Source: Pseudorhodoplanes sinuspersici | Lineage (GTDB): Bacteria > Pseudomonadota > Alphaproteobacteria > Rhizobiales > Xanthobacteraceae | Length of the DNA: 64,000 nucleotides | NCBI RefSeq assembly: GCF_002119765.1 | Contig: NZ_CP021112.1 | Span: 3,714,501 to 3,778,500, forward strand | Direction of reading: 5' to 3' | Shown: positions 9,765 to 18,168 of the stretch, one piece after another | Numbering within the stretch: position 1 is the stretch's first letter | Layout: the number at the start of each line of letters is the position of its first letter | Translations under genes and position numbers: made by a program | Notes under the pieces: model-generated | Database searches by the model: none | What the model was told of the DNA's origin: nothing | The model's input: the letters and a program-made list of their open reading frames with translations, nothing else

Positions 9765-10014
9765 TGCGAAACCTCCCGGTTTGGAACCCGGCGGCTTCGG
9801 CGTGACGGCCGTGCCGCCTTAGCGCTTGTCAGAAGAAGGCTTTCGGATCATCTGTTACCCTGGAGCCGTTCCAGAATAGCTTACGCCGATTTGTTCAGCC
9901 GCCAAGTGCGATCACAGGGAAGCGGGACGGCGTCTTGACGCGAAGGGAGGGATCGGGCCTTTCTGCATCGCACTGCAGCAGAACGTGCCGCCAAGAGGCG
10001 CCAAGAGATTCGAG

Positions 10015-11190
10015 ATGTTCATCACTTTCTTTACCGAATTGAAGTCGGCCGGAGTGCCTGTGAGCCTGAGGGAATACCTCACGCTGATGGAGGCGATGGA
10101 TCAGGATCTCGCATCGCGTCGGGTCGAGGACTTTTATTACCTGTCGCGCGCGACGCTAGTGAAGGACGAACGCAATCTCGACAAGTTCGATCGTGTGTTT
10201 GGCCATGTCTTCAAGGGCCTCGAATTGATGGAGGAGGCGCTCACCGCCGAAATTCCCGAAGAATGGCTGCGCAAACTCACCGAGAAATATCTGACCGAGG
10301 AAGAGAAGAAGCAGATCGAGGCGCTCGGCGGTCTCGACAAGCTGATGGAGACGTTGCGCCAGCGCCTCGCCGAGCAGAAGGGCCGGCATCAGGGCGGGAG
10401 TAAATGGATCGGCACCGGCGGCACGTCGCCGTTCGGTGCGTATGGTTATAACCCCGAAGGCATCCGCATCGGCCAGGACGGCAACCGCAATTTCCGGGCG
10501 GTCAAGGTATGGGACAAGCGCGAGTTCAAGGATTTCGATGACGATGTCGAGATCGGCACGCGCAACATCAAGGTGGCGTTACGCCGGTTGCGCAAATTCG
10601 CCCGCACCGGCACGCCGGAAGAACTCGATCTTGACGGCACGATCAAGGGCACCGCGCATAAAGGCTATCTCGATATCCACATGCGCCCGGAGCGGCACAA
10701 TGCGGTGAAGGTGCTGCTGTTCTTCGATGTCGGCGGCTCGATGGACTGGCACATCAAGGCGACGGAGGAGTTGTTTTCCGCTGCCCGCACCGAATTCAAG
10801 CACATGGAGCATTTCTATTTCCACAATTGCCTTTATGAGCGGGTGTGGAAGGAGAACCGGCGGCGCTATCAGGAGACGACGCCGACCTTCGACGTGATGC
10901 ATACCTATCCGCATGACTACAAGGTGATCTTTGTCGGCGACGCATCGATGTCGCCTTACGAGATCGCGATGCCGGGCGGCTCGGTCGAGCATATGAACGA
11001 GGAGCCGGGGCAGGTGTGGATGGAGCGGCTTACACGCACCTATCCGGCAGCGGTGTGGCTCAACCCGGTGCCCGAAAATGAGTGGGACTACACCCAGTCG
11101 ATCCGCATGATGCGCCAGCTCATGAGCGGGCGGATGTATCCGCTGACACTGGAGGGATTGGATCGCGCGATGCGGGAACTGGTGCGGTAG
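10015..11190 (+). CDS. CoxE-like VWA domain protein
   Basis: 391 residues. The N-terminus ([21 protein letters not shown]) and the middle match the VWA/CoxE family, which works with MoxR/CoxD ATPases to mature metal enzymes such as CO dehydrogenase. The VWA metal-adhesion site reads DVGGSMD rather than the canonical D-x-S-x-S, a variation seen in this subgroup. ATG 10015 is preferred to an upstream GTG (9985) because family members begin at this point. The usual MoxR partner is not adjacent; a MoxR gene lies 11.5 kb away at 22740-23585. The neighbouring molybdenum hydroxylase, transcribed divergently, is a plausible client, but that is inference. Confidence 0.85.
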   Translation: MFITFFTELKSAGVPVSLREYLTLMEAMDQDLASRRVEDFYYLSRATLVKDERNLDKFDRVFGHVFKGLELMEEALTAEIPEEWLRKLTEKYLTEEEKKQIEALGGLDKLMETLRQRLAEQKGRHQGGSKWIGTGGTSPFGAYGYNPEGIRIGQDGNRNFRAVKVWDKREFKDFDDDVEIGTRNIKVALRRLRKFARTGTPEELDLDGTIKGTAHKGYLDIHMRPERHNAVKVLLFFDVGGSMDWHIKATEELFSAARTEFKHMEHFYFHNCLYERVWKENRRRYQETTPTFDVMHTYPHDYKVIFVGDASMSPYEIAMPGGSVEHMNEEPGQVWMERLTRTYPAAVWLNPVPENEWDYTQSIRMMRQLMSGRMYPLTLEGLDRAMRELVR

Positions 11191-11219
11191 ACTTGTTGCC
11201 CGACGAGCCTGATAACCAC

Positions 11220-11705
11220 ATGCTGACCCCGCAGAACCAACCCATTGTCATTCTGGTCGATGCCGATGCCTGCCCGGTCAAGGCCGAGATCTATCGTGTA
11301 GCCGAACGGCATGGGCTGAAAGTCTCCGTTGTCTCCAATATGCCCATCGCAGTGCCGCGCGATCCGTTGGTTGAACGCGTGGTGGTGGCGGAGGGTATGG
11401 ACAAAGCCGATGACTGGATTGCGGAGAGGGCACGGCCCGGTGCCGTCGTGATCACGGCAGACATCCCGCTCGCCAGCCGGGCGGTGAAGGCAGGCGCTTC
11501 GGTTCTTGGGCCGACGGGCCGGGCGTTTACGGAGGATTCCATCGGCATGACGCTGGCCACGCGCAATCTGATGGATGACCTGCGATCGGCCGGCGCGGTG
11601 ACAGGCGGGCCAAAGCCGTTTTCCCCGCGCGATCGCTCTGCCTTCCTCTCCGCGCTTGATCTTGCCATCGTCAGGCTGAAGCGGGCCGGCTTTGCGGCCG
11701 TTTGA
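11220..11705 (+). CDS. UPF0178 (DUF188, YaiI/YqxD) family protein
   Basis: 161 residues starting at the ATG that precedes the family block [20 protein letters not shown]. It is a small PIN-like fold protein with conserved acidic residues ([16 protein letters not shown]) and a GR/ST-rich loop ([15 protein letters not shown]), widely conserved in bacteria but without a settled function; nuclease activity has been suggested from the fold. It begins about 30 bp after the VWA gene on the same strand and may share its transcript. The upstream in-frame extension to 11082 lies inside the VWA gene and is not credible. Confidence 0.85.
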   Translation: MLTPQNQPIVILVDADACPVKAEIYRVAERHGLKVSVVSNMPIAVPRDPLVERVVVAEGMDKADDWIAERARPGAVVITADIPLASRAVKAGASVLGPTGRAFTEDSIGMTLATRNLMDDLRSAGAVTGGPKPFSPRDRSAFLSALDLAIVRLKRAGFAAV

Positions 11706-11890
11706 GTGTCTGCCAAAGTCAGCGAACTTTACGTGTTTTCGCCGCAACATCTGTGAAAAAGCGGGCTTCGGCGTCTCGACTTGAGACCGCAAATATCCTC
11801 TAGATACGAATCTGGGCTGGTGGATTCCCTCTGGCCCCGTTCGTCTGACCGGCCTCAACCAAAATGTCCGGCAGCCAAGGGGGTTGTCTC

Positions 11891-12355
11891 ATGAAAAAGA
11901 TTGCATTTGTCGCTGCGGCCCTGGCTGCGGCGTTGGTCGTGACCGGTGGGACCGCTGAAGCCGCCAAGAAGCGGGCGCGGGTCGTCGTCACGCCGCCGGC
12001 TCCGGCCTATACGTGGTGGAATTTCTGGGGCGTCCGCGATCCGCGTCTCGACGCATCGAATACGGTTGTCGGCGCTGGCGCTGCAGGTGCTTATTATGCC
12101 ATCCGCCACGACAGGGGCCACAAGTTCTGGAGCAGCGGCGGCGGCGGTACTTATGTCGGCACCAGCGCAGCTTGCGCGGCCGTCTCGCCGATCGTTGGCA
12201 CGATCGTGACCCAGCGCGAACTGACCCAGCGCGAAGTCTTCATCTCGACCGCCAATTGCTTCGTTCCGGTCGTCGGCGGCTGGGCCATGAACTACTGGTT
12301 TGACTATTATGGCTGGGACCAGCCGAAGGCCCCGCCGAGGGGACGGCGCGGCTAG
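11891..12355 (+). CDS. hypothetical secreted protein
   Basis: 154 residues. A clear signal peptide (MKKIAFVAAALAAALVVTGGTAEA) is followed by a short basic stretch and an aromatic, glycine-rich mature region. A hydrophobic segment around residues 95-115 (CAAVSPIVGTIVTQREL) and an aromatic C-terminal segment (GGWAMNYWFDYYGW) suggest membrane or envelope association. I do not recognise a functional family. ATG 11891 is chosen because it starts the signal peptide; an earlier in-frame ATG at 11864 adds only polar residues. A strong intrinsic terminator follows at 12479-12512. Confidence 0.7.
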   Translation: MKKIAFVAAALAAALVVTGGTAEAAKKRARVVVTPPAPAYTWWNFWGVRDPRLDASNTVVGAGAAGAYYAIRHDRGHKFWSSGGGGTYVGTSAACAAVSPIVGTIVTQRELTQREVFISTANCFVPVVGGWAMNYWFDYYGWDQPKAPPRGRRG

Positions 12356-12462
12356 AGACTTTCCGGCTTTGATGGAATCGAAGCCGGGCTTAAGGCTTAT
12401 TGTTTTGACGTGTTTTCTTTACGCGAGCCGGTATCCACTTCGCTCGAAAACGCTCTAATCGC
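12354..12462. repeat. two-module intergenic repeat, copy 1
   Basis: Module A is a palindrome (CCGGCTTTGAT, 3-base loop, ATCGAAGCCGG). Module B follows after about 20 bp and runs from TGTTTTCTTTACGCGAGCCG to CGCTCGAAAACGC, with complementary ends (GTTTTC/GAAAAC). The same pair recurs at 22625-22726 and, diverged, at 12534-12652 and 15895-15999. It lies just after a gene end. Such extragenic repeats are common in Bradyrhizobium-like genomes; the copy may also weaken read-through. Confidence 0.8.
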
Positions 12463-12478
12463 CGACGTCGAAACTAAT

Positions 12479-12512
12479 AAAAAAGCCGGTCCGCGATGCG
12501 GGCCGGCTTTTT
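12479..12512 (+). terminator. intrinsic terminator
   Basis: An A-rich lead is followed by the hairpin AGCCGGTCCGC-GAT-GCGGGCCGGCT with one G-T pair and a run of five T. It ends transcription from the secreted protein gene upstream; the A/T flanks would let it work on both strands. Confidence 0.85.
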
Positions 12513-12533
12513 GTTTGAGCGTGTCGCCTTCAG

Positions 12534-12652
12534 AACTTTTCCGGCTTTGGGGATCAAAGCCGGAGCTCTAGCTTTTTTGTTCGCATTCTCTTCACCCGAA
12601 CCGGTCGTCGCCGGACGAATCCGGCTGAGGCCGGTCCTCACTTCGTCGAAAA
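12534..12652. repeat. two-module intergenic repeat, copy 2 (diverged)
   Basis: It contains CCGGCTTTGGGGATCAAAGCCGG and then a longer variant of module B that carries an extra internal palindrome (CCGGACGAATCCGG). The variant matches the copy at 15895-15999 better than the other two. The similarity continues past the repeat into the 3' end of a GYGRW-type gene, so this looks like part of a duplicated segment. Confidence 0.65.
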
Positions 12653-12700
12653 CTAAAAATCGTCGCGACACAATTCCCATCGGCCATAGCCTTGGTCGGC
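12653..12700 (-). pseudogene. relic: 3' end of a GYGRW-type secreted protein gene
   Basis: Reading the minus strand up to the stop at 12653-12655 gives GYGRWELCRDDF, which matches the C-terminus GYGRWGSCDDDF of the intact gene at 16003-16362. Sixteen bases (CCCATCGGCCATAGCC) are identical in both. The signal peptide and body of the gene are absent. The upstream sequence instead leads into a transposase-like fragment. The adjoining repeat is also shared with the 15895 copy, so the relic probably arose by segmental duplication followed by loss. Confidence 0.65.
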
Positions 12701-12742
12701 GAGCAGCATCGCTGCCAAGCTCACATGCGCCGGATCGTAAGA

Positions 12743-12778
12743 CCAGAAGATGCCATTGAGAATCCGACGATCATTCAC
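12743..12778 (-). mobile_element. short fragment resembling IS5-type transposase N-terminus
   Basis: In the same minus frame as the relic, 12 codons read VNDRRILNGIFW, which matches the conserved start of IS5-group transposases (D-D-R-x-x-L-N-G-I-F-W). The rest of the transposase is missing. It overlaps the last few bases of the SemiSWEET-like gene. Being short, it could be chance, but the match is to a well-conserved block and it sits next to another broken gene. Confidence 0.45.
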
Positions 12779-13094
12779 CCTTGGCATGCCGCGCGGCGGC
12801 ATACTCTGAAAATTCGCGGGATTTCCTGCGCTTCCGGTACACGAGCGCGAGGATGGTCGCGCAGCAGATTGTGTTGGCCAGAAAGATAAGCGACATGGTC
12901 GCGTCGGCGACGACGCTGGCGGCGTAGAGCGCCGTCATGCCGTTCGACACAAAGAAGAGGAACCAAGTCGTCGATGACACGGCAGACGTGTCACTCTGCC
13001 TTAAAAGCAGCGCGATCTGCGGCAGATAGGCGAACAGGCGGAAGATATTGGCGACCGAGAAGGCAACGATGATGATGGTTTCGGCGCGCATCAT
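12771..13094 (-). CDS. PQ-loop / SemiSWEET-like small membrane protein
   Basis: 107 residues with three hydrophobic helices (about residues 5-29, 38-58 and 63-86) and a charged C-terminus. The first helix carries YLPQIALLL, the PQ-loop signature. Size and topology match bacterial SemiSWEET half-transporters, which dimerise to move sugars across the inner membrane; the substrate is not predictable here. The C-terminal 17 bp overlap a transposase-like fragment in another reading, so the tail may have been altered by insertion. It lies 40 bp downstream of the Bug-type gene on the same strand. Confidence 0.75.
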   Translation of the reverse strand: MMRAETIIIVAFSVANIFRLFAYLPQIALLLRQSDTSAVSSTTWFLFFVSNGMTALYAASVVADATMSLIFLANTICCATILALVYRKRRKSREFSEYAAARHAKGE

Positions 13095-13133
13095 GGGGCT
13101 TTCCTGTGAAGGCGTGACCGTTGTGGGGTGTCG

Positions 13134-14165
13134 TCACTCCGCCGAACGGATGCCAAGGCGGGCAATGAGGGCATTCCAGCGTCTTGCTTCCTTTTCCTGC
13201 CACGACTGAAGCTCGCTTGGGTCGGTGCCGAGGACTTCGGCACCGGCGCGATCGAGGAGGCCGCGTATTGCGAAATCGGTAGCGAGCGCTGAGCGGACCA
13301 CGTCAGCAATCCGACGTGCTGTCGCCTCTGGGAAACTTGCCGGGGCGACCATGCCCGACCACCCGAAGAATGGTTTCGACGACGGATCGAGTTCGTGCAA
13401 CGTTGGCATGCCAGCGAACTGGCTCAGTCGCGTTGCACCGGTCTGCGCCACTGCCGAAAGCCGTCCCGCCCCAATATGCTCTGCGGCGGCACTGGGTATG
13501 TTGAACATCAGGTGACAGCGTCCGGCCACCAGATCGAGGCTTGCCTGCGGAAAGCCGCGATAGGGCACATGGACGACATCGAGCCCGAGCTGAGATTTCA
13601 GCTCCTCCATCGCGAGGTGCGTGGTTGTCCCCGGGCCGATCGATGCGTATGACAGGCGGCCCGGATGCGCTCGCGCATAGTCGACAATGTCGGCGAAGCG
13701 CTGCCCCGGGAAGGTGCCGGGATGAACCGTCAAGACGAACGGTGTACGGTTCAGCAGACTGATGGACCGGAAGTCTCTGGCGGGATCATAGACAAGGTTC
13801 GGATTCAGCGCCTTGGCCGTCGTCGTCGGGCCGCCCAGGACGATGCCGAGGGTATGGCCGTCGCTCGCGCGCGCCACTAAAGCCGCAGCCGCTATTCCGC
13901 CGGCGCCCAGCACGTTCTCCACGATGAAGGGCTGACCGAAGGCGGCCTGCAGGTGCGAAGCAAGACCGCGCGCCCAAGGGTCGGTACCGGAGCCGGCCGG
14001 TTGACCGAGCACAATGCGCACGGCCTGGGCCGGCCAGGCAGCCTGCGCGCGCGCGGCCGTCAGGAGGGCCGGTATCGCGCAAAGCGACGCGACAGCGCGG
14101 CGGCGCGACATCGCAACACGGAGCGGCAGGTCTGTCATCTCGCACCGGGAAAGGCTCGGAACCAT
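13134..14165 (-). CDS. Bug/TctC-family extracytoplasmic solute-binding protein
   Basis: 343 residues. A twin-arginine-like leader (MSRRRAVASLCAIPALL within residues 19-43) is followed by the Bug fold: WPAQAVRIVLGQPAGSGTD, VENVLGAGGIAAAALVARA and VPYRGFPQASLDLVAGRCHLMF. These periplasmic proteins bind carboxylates or other small acids for TTT transporters or act as sensors. No TctA/TctB membrane genes are nearby, so it is an orphan, as is usual for this large family. GGAGG seven bases before ATG 14165 fixes the start. The winged-helix regulator is divergent across a 91 bp gap and may control it. Confidence 0.9.
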   Translation of the reverse strand: MVPSLSRCEMTDLPLRVAMSRRRAVASLCAIPALLTAARAQAAWPAQAVRIVLGQPAGSGTDPWARGLASHLQAAFGQPFIVENVLGAGGIAAAALVARASDGHTLGIVLGGPTTTAKALNPNLVYDPARDFRSISLLNRTPFVLTVHPGTFPGQRFADIVDYARAHPGRLSYASIGPGTTTHLAMEELKSQLGLDVVHVPYRGFPQASLDLVAGRCHLMFNIPSAAAEHIGAGRLSAVAQTGATRLSQFAGMPTLHELDPSSKPFFGWSGMVAPASFPEATARRIADVVRSALATDFAIRGLLDRAGAEVLGTDPSELQSWQEKEARRWNALIARLGIRSAE

Positions 14166-14256
14166 TTTGAAACCTCCGTGATCTTACCGTCGCTAAGATT
14201 TCACGGAAGGATGCTCGCGTCCTGACAGCCCGCTGAAGCTGTGCTGAAATTGCGCC

Positions 14257-15849
14257 ATGGCAGAAGATGCACCGATCCGAGCCAGTCAACCGCCCGTGCC
14301 GTCTGCGATCGGGTTCGAGGGTTTCGTGCTGGAGCCTGGACGGGGCCGGCTCCTGGGTCGCGACGGGGCCGAAATTTCCTTACGCCCCAAGGCGTTTGAA
14401 CTGCTCGTCGCGCTGACTGAAGCCGGCGGGCGCCCACTGAAAAAAACCGAATTGCTGGATCGCGTTTGGGGCAAGACCCACGTCACCGAGGACAGCCTGT
14501 TTCAGGCGGTCAAGGACGCCCGGCGCGCGCTCGACGATCGGGAGGGGCGCCTGCTGCGCTACATGCCGCGCCGCGGCTATGTGCTCGATTGTACGCTGAA
14601 CACCGACCGTCCTGGAAAGGTCGCGCCAGAGCCCGCTCTTTCTATCGACCGACCTTCGGTGGCAGTACTGCCGTTTCGAACACTCGGCGAGGATACATCG
14701 ACGTATCTTGCAGCGGGGCTGACCGAAGAAATTTCGATTGCGCTTTCGCGGTTCCGCTGGCTGTTCGTGCTCGCCAACGCTTCCGCCATGGCGATTGCAG
14801 CACAAACCGGCAGTGCGAATGCGGAGATTCTCGAAGCCGCACGCAATCTCGGTATCCGGTATCTCGTCGAGGGCTCTCTTGCCAGGACGGAACGCCAGAT
14901 CGTCGTCCGGTGCCGCCTGGTCGAGACAGCCACCGGGCGTCAGGTCTGGCAGGAGCGCTTCACGCGCGACTCCGTCGACGTGCTCGATCTGTACGAGGCG
15001 ATCACGTCCGCGATTGCGGCAGCGATCGAACCGAGGCTGCTGCGGGCGGAAGTCGAACGTGTGCTGCGGCGAGGCACCAGCAACCTCGATGCTTTCGACA
15101 GCTATCTGCGCGCGCTACCCGGTTACTATTCGCGTACGCCCCACGGCAACAGTGAAGCGATCGCGCTCCTGGAAGCTGCGATCGCACGCGATCCGCATTT
15201 TGCGCTGGCGACTGCGCTGCTCGCACGCTGCGTCGCCACGAGCGTCTGGCTGGGTACGGAGCCGGACTTTGCCTCCGGGACCGCCCGTGCATTGGCGCTG
15301 GCACGTGCCGCGCTCAACATTGATCGGTCGGACTCCCAGGTGCTCGCGCTATGCGGCCACCTCCTCGTCATTGTGGGCGGCGAACATGCCGAGGGCGGGG
15401 CACTGGTCGATCTGTCCTTGCGGATGAACCCCAACAGCGCCGAAGCATGGCGCCTTGGCGGCTGGGTTTCCGCGTGGGGCGGCGAGACGGAGCTTGCCTT
15501 GCATCGCCTGGCCGAGGCCGAGAGGCTTGACCCGCTCTCGCCCCTCCAGTCGGACGTGCATTCTGCGCGCAGTGTTGCGCTGCTCATGGCACAACGCTTC
15601 TCCGAAGCAGTGGAAGCCGCACGTCGCTCCATCGCAACCACGCCGGAGGCGACGACGCCGCGGAGATTTCTCATTGCCGCGTTATGGCACGCGGGTGCAC
15701 GTGAAGAGGCAAGACAGGAATGTGCGGCAATGTTGCAGCGCCAGCCCAACGCCTCGCTTCGGCGAGGGCGATGGCTTCAGGTCATGCGGCATTCCTGGAT
15801 GGCAGACCTGGTCACTGAAGGACTGCGCGGAGCGGGAGTGCCGGAATAA
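14257..15849 (+). CDS. winged-helix regulator with TolB-like and TPR domains
   Basis: 530 residues. Residues 20-110 form an OmpR/PhoB-type winged helix (LRPKAFELLVALTEAGGRPL, VTEDSLFQAVKDARRAL, RYMPRRGYVL). Residues 128-260 resemble the TolB-like or adenylate-cyclase-associated module (SVAVLPFRTLGED, GLTEEISIALSRF). The last half is alpha-helical TPR repeats. There is no membrane helix as in CadC and no cyclase catalytic domain, so it is probably a cytoplasmic transcription factor sensing through protein or ligand contact. It is divergent from the Bug-type gene, an arrangement that suggests local control. The target and signal are unknown. Confidence 0.82.
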   Translation: MAEDAPIRASQPPVPSAIGFEGFVLEPGRGRLLGRDGAEISLRPKAFELLVALTEAGGRPLKKTELLDRVWGKTHVTEDSLFQAVKDARRALDDREGRLLRYMPRRGYVLDCTLNTDRPGKVAPEPALSIDRPSVAVLPFRTLGEDTSTYLAAGLTEEISIALSRFRWLFVLANASAMAIAAQTGSANAEILEAARNLGIRYLVEGSLARTERQIVVRCRLVETATGRQVWQERFTRDSVDVLDLYEAITSAIAAAIEPRLLRAEVERVLRRGTSNLDAFDSYLRALPGYYSRTPHGNSEAIALLEAAIARDPHFALATALLARCVATSVWLGTEPDFASGTARALALARAALNIDRSDSQVLALCGHLLVIVGGEHAEGGALVDLSLRMNPNSAEAWRLGGWVSAWGGETELALHRLAEAERLDPLSPLQSDVHSARSVALLMAQRFSEAVEAARRSIATTPEATTPRRFLIAALWHAGAREEARQECAAMLQRQPNASLRRGRWLQVMRHSWMADLVTEGLRGAGVPE

Positions 15850-15894
15850 GGCTCACCAGCCGGGTTTTGTTTTTCTCTTTTAGTTTTTGTTATC

Positions 15895-15999
15895 AGAGCC
15901 CGGCTTTGATGGAATCAAAGCCGGGGCTCTTGTTTGTGGTTTGACGTATTCTTCTCGCGAACCAGCCCTCGCCGGACGAAGCCGGCTGTGTCCCCGCTT
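15895..15999. repeat. two-module intergenic repeat, copy 3 (diverged)
   Basis: Module A (CCCGGCTTTGATGGAATCAAAGCCGGG) is intact, and a variant module B with internal GCCGGACGAAGCCGGC follows. It fills the gap between the convergent regulator and the first GYGRW gene and may terminate both. It is the closest match to the copy at 12534-12652. Confidence 0.75.
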
Positions 16000-16002
16000 T
16001 AG

Positions 16003-16362
16003 CTAGAAATCGTCGTCACATGATCCCCATCGGCCATAGCCGAGGTCGACAGGGCAAGCGAGGCCCGGTGGCGGCTGGTATGGGCGGCCGTACTGGTCGA
16101 AGGATGGATCTGCAGGCCTCCATCCCCAGCCGGACGTGTAAGGCTGATACGTGGGAACGGCCTGCGCGCGGGCCGCTCGCGCCTTCTTGTTTTTCTTCTT
16201 TTGAGCCGAGATATCAGTCGGCGCTGTTTGATGAAAGCCCGCCTCACGCAGGTTCTCATTCGCTGTCCCAGGCGACAAAACGGATGCTTGCGATGCATTG
16301 GGTATCAGCAGCCCGAATGCGAATGCGGCGGGGATCGCGGCTTTCAGGATTCGTGTCGACAT
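16003..16362 (-). CDS. small secreted GYGRW-type protein, paralog 1
   Basis: 119 residues starting at MSTRILKAAIPAAFAFGLL, a signal peptide ending near NASQA. The mature part has a Lys-rich patch (QKKKNKKARAARA), a Tyr/Pro/Trp-rich stretch and the ending CPVDLGYGRWGSCDDDF with two cysteines that could pair. Two tandem neighbours share the final CxxDxGYGRWxxC block. The family is common in Hyphomicrobiales, and I know of no assigned function. An earlier in-frame start (16575) would run through the neighbouring gene and is rejected. Confidence 0.75.
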   Translation of the reverse strand: MSTRILKAAIPAAFAFGLLIPNASQASVLSPGTANENLREAGFHQTAPTDISAQKKKNKKARAARAQAVPTYQPYTSGWGWRPADPSFDQYGRPYQPPPGLACPVDLGYGRWGSCDDDF

Positions 16363-16387
16363 TGTTTGTGTCCTTAGTGTTGTGTCG

Positions 16388-16780
16388 TCAGCGCGAGCCG
16401 CAGGCGGCCCAGCGTCCATAACCGAGATCTTCCACGCATTGGCCGATCGACCGGCGCCATGCAAATTCACCGGCATAGCCGGGCGGTCCGACATAACCGA
16501 ACGACGGTGCGACGCCCGGTCGTAAATAATATGGCGAGCGCGTCGGGTCACCTCCGTAGGCACGGTAACCGGCATATCCCTGCCACGAACGTCGATGCGA
16601 AGTTTTTTTCCTTTTTTGCGCAGACAGTTCTGAATGCAGCGCGGTGTCGTGGGGCGATATCACTTGCGCTTCAGCGGCATGCGCCGGCTGAATGGTCGAG
16701 ACGGCTGACACCGCGAACAACACGGCACCTGATGCAAGTAAACCCGATGCAGGTATGCGTAATGGAAGGATCAGTCTCAT
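16388..16780 (-). CDS. small secreted GYGRW-type protein, paralog 2
   Basis: 130 residues from ATG 16780, which opens a signal peptide (MRLILPLRIPASGLLASGAV, ending near QPAHAAEA). The mature protein has a basic patch (SAQKRKKTSHRR), a Tyr/Gly/Pro-rich middle and the C-terminal block GQCVEDLGYGRWAACGSR. It is close to paralog 3 over the last 35 residues (GYAGEFAWRRSIGQC against GYPGEYAMRRAAGQC), so the two are tandem duplicates. The function is unknown; an extracytoplasmic structural or stress role would fit a small, disulfide-capable secreted protein. Confidence 0.75.
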   Translation of the reverse strand: MRLILPLRIPASGLLASGAVLFAVSAVSTIQPAHAAEAQVISPHDTALHSELSAQKRKKTSHRRSWQGYAGYRAYGGDPTRSPYYLRPGVAPSFGYVGPPGYAGEFAWRRSIGQCVEDLGYGRWAACGSR

Positions 16781-16910
16781 GACGCGGCCTTTCAACGATG
16801 AAACGATCAGTGGCGTATGATCGAGAACCCCACTGACCGTCTTAATGTGTGGTGACCTGTCTGCAGGCCACTTCACGTCTTCGTGTGAGATGCCTTGCTG
16901 CATCTCCTCG

Positions 16911-17249
16911 TCAGCACGCACGCCAGCGGCCGTAGCCAAAGTCCATCACGCATTGGCCCGCCGCCCGGCGCATCGCGTATTCACCCGGATAGCCATCCGG
17001 TCCACCGACGAAATCGTGCGATGGTGCGATATAACGTGGGCGAAACGGGTTAACGATCTCGCCGGTAATTGCGTCAACATAGGTGGGTTCGGCGAAAACG
17101 ATGCGCCGCTTTTTTGCCGCTGATATCTCCTCGACGGATTGTGTGCCCGCTTGCGGAGCATTCGATATTTCTGCGGCCGTTGCGGCCGGGGCCGTATTGA
17201 TAAGGATCGCGGCGGCAACGCCGGCCACGGCAAAGAACGCGAGTTTCAT
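16911..17249 (-). CDS. small secreted GYGRW-type protein, paralog 3
   Basis: 112 residues with a signal peptide (MKLAFFAVAGVAAAILINTA, cleaved near ATAAE). The mature region has AAKKRRIVF, a Tyr/Pro-containing segment and ends GQCVMDFGYGRWRAC, with the last cysteine at the C-terminus. The start is the first ATG of the ORF and lies at the signal peptide. It leads a run of three same-strand paralogs with gaps of about 130 and 25 bp, so the trio may be co-transcribed or individually promoted. Confidence 0.78.
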   Translation of the reverse strand: MKLAFFAVAGVAAAILINTAPAATAAEISNAPQAGTQSVEEISAAKKRRIVFAEPTYVDAITGEIVNPFRPRYIAPSHDFVGGPDGYPGEYAMRRAAGQCVMDFGYGRWRAC

Positions 17250-17331
17250 CTGAATATGCCTTCTGATTCAGGCGGGTGCGAAATTGCAAACGCCTACCGA
17301 AGACATTGGTCGAAGGAGAATGGGAACGCGT

Positions 17332-17685
17332 TCAACGCGTGTCGGCGCGCTTGGCAGATTTGCGGCGAGAGGCCGCACGCGTTTTTGTGGCTGTCGTTCG
17401 CGAGGCCGCAGTCCTGGCACGCCGGCGGCGAGGCGCTTTCCGCGCCGGCTTGTCATCGAACAAGCCGAATGTCGGAATATGTGAAGCGATCGCTCCGGGT
17501 GCGGCTGCCATGGTCTTTTTCAGCCCGGCCAATGCGCCGGTGTTGTTCATGACTTGCCCGAGCAGAACACCCATCTGAAAGGCCGCGGCCGCGCTCAGAC
17601 GCGAATGACTGGCGATCGTGTCGCTGATGCGCCCAATGAGATCATCGGAATGGGACGATTGGGTAGTGCGGGCGGTGCGGGCCAT
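17332..17685 (-). CDS. small protein with histone-like basic tail
   Basis: 117 residues from ATG 17685, preceded by AGGAGA. The first 80 residues are a mixed helical region (DDLIGRISDTIASHSRLSAA, a hydrophobic stretch and an Ala-rich segment). The last 40 are almost entirely Lys, Arg, Ala and Thr (KPARKAPRRRRARTAASRT), like eukaryotic H1-type tails in bacterial DNA-binding proteins. Nucleic acid binding is a reasonable inference from charge alone; no domain is recognised. The upstream in-frame extension to 17814 lacks a better start. Confidence 0.65.
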   Translation of the reverse strand: MARTARTTQSSHSDDLIGRISDTIASHSRLSAAAAFQMGVLLGQVMNNTGALAGLKKTMAAAPGAIASHIPTFGLFDDKPARKAPRRRRARTAASRTTATKTRAASRRKSAKRADTR

Positions 17686-17767
17686 AACAGTCTCCTGATC
17701 GCTGGAACCATGCCCTTCAAGTCGGGCCTCCGGGTTCCAGTTCCGTAAGGCGTGTGTTTGCCCTGAC

Positions 17768-17935
17768 CTAACGTTCGTCGCCGACCCACCAGTTGCGGTA
17801 AGGCGGATCGTCATCCGTTGCTGTCGGAAGCCGGCGAAGATCCGAAATATCGAACGGCATCCGCGTATTCCGGTTGGATTCCGCCTCCCTCTGGTCGGTT
17901 TGCCGGTGCTTTTCTGGAGTTTCTGGATCGTTCAT
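17768..17935 (-). CDS. small hydrophilic hypothetical protein
   Basis: 55 residues (MNDPETPEKHRQ, ending PPYRNWWVGDER). It is highly polar with an aromatic C-terminus, has no signal peptide and no recognised domain. The ATG at 17935 is chosen because everything upstream in the frame is low-quality sequence, but its ribosome-binding site is weak. It lies 82 bp upstream of the basic-tail protein on the same strand, so the two may share a transcript. Confidence 0.4.
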   Translation of the reverse strand: MNDPETPEKHRQTDQREAESNRNTRMPFDISDLRRLPTATDDDPPYRNWWVGDER

Positions 17936-18168
17936 TGCTCGCTCATGCTCGTCATCATGGATTTTTATTGCGGTGCGGCTGCTCCCAATGAAGTTGCCTC
18001 GGTTGGAGAATGCGCCCGGACCGTGACTGGTTCCGGACGGCAGTGTGTCAAATTTCAAAGATTGCCTGATGCCCGACCGGAACGTCACCTCGGCTGTGAC
18101 GTTGGCTGCCCAAGGGAGCGCCGCCGGCGGTCCCATGGATCTCATCACAAAAAGAAAGGAAGCCGCCT

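Noticed and set aside
13134-15849. A complete tripartite tricarboxylate transport system
   Set aside because: Only the periplasmic binding protein is present; no TctA- or TctB-like membrane gene lies nearby.
16388-16939. Longer versions of the GYGRW proteins starting upstream of their signal peptides
   Set aside because: The added residues overlap neighbouring genes or intergenic DNA and would bury the signal peptide.
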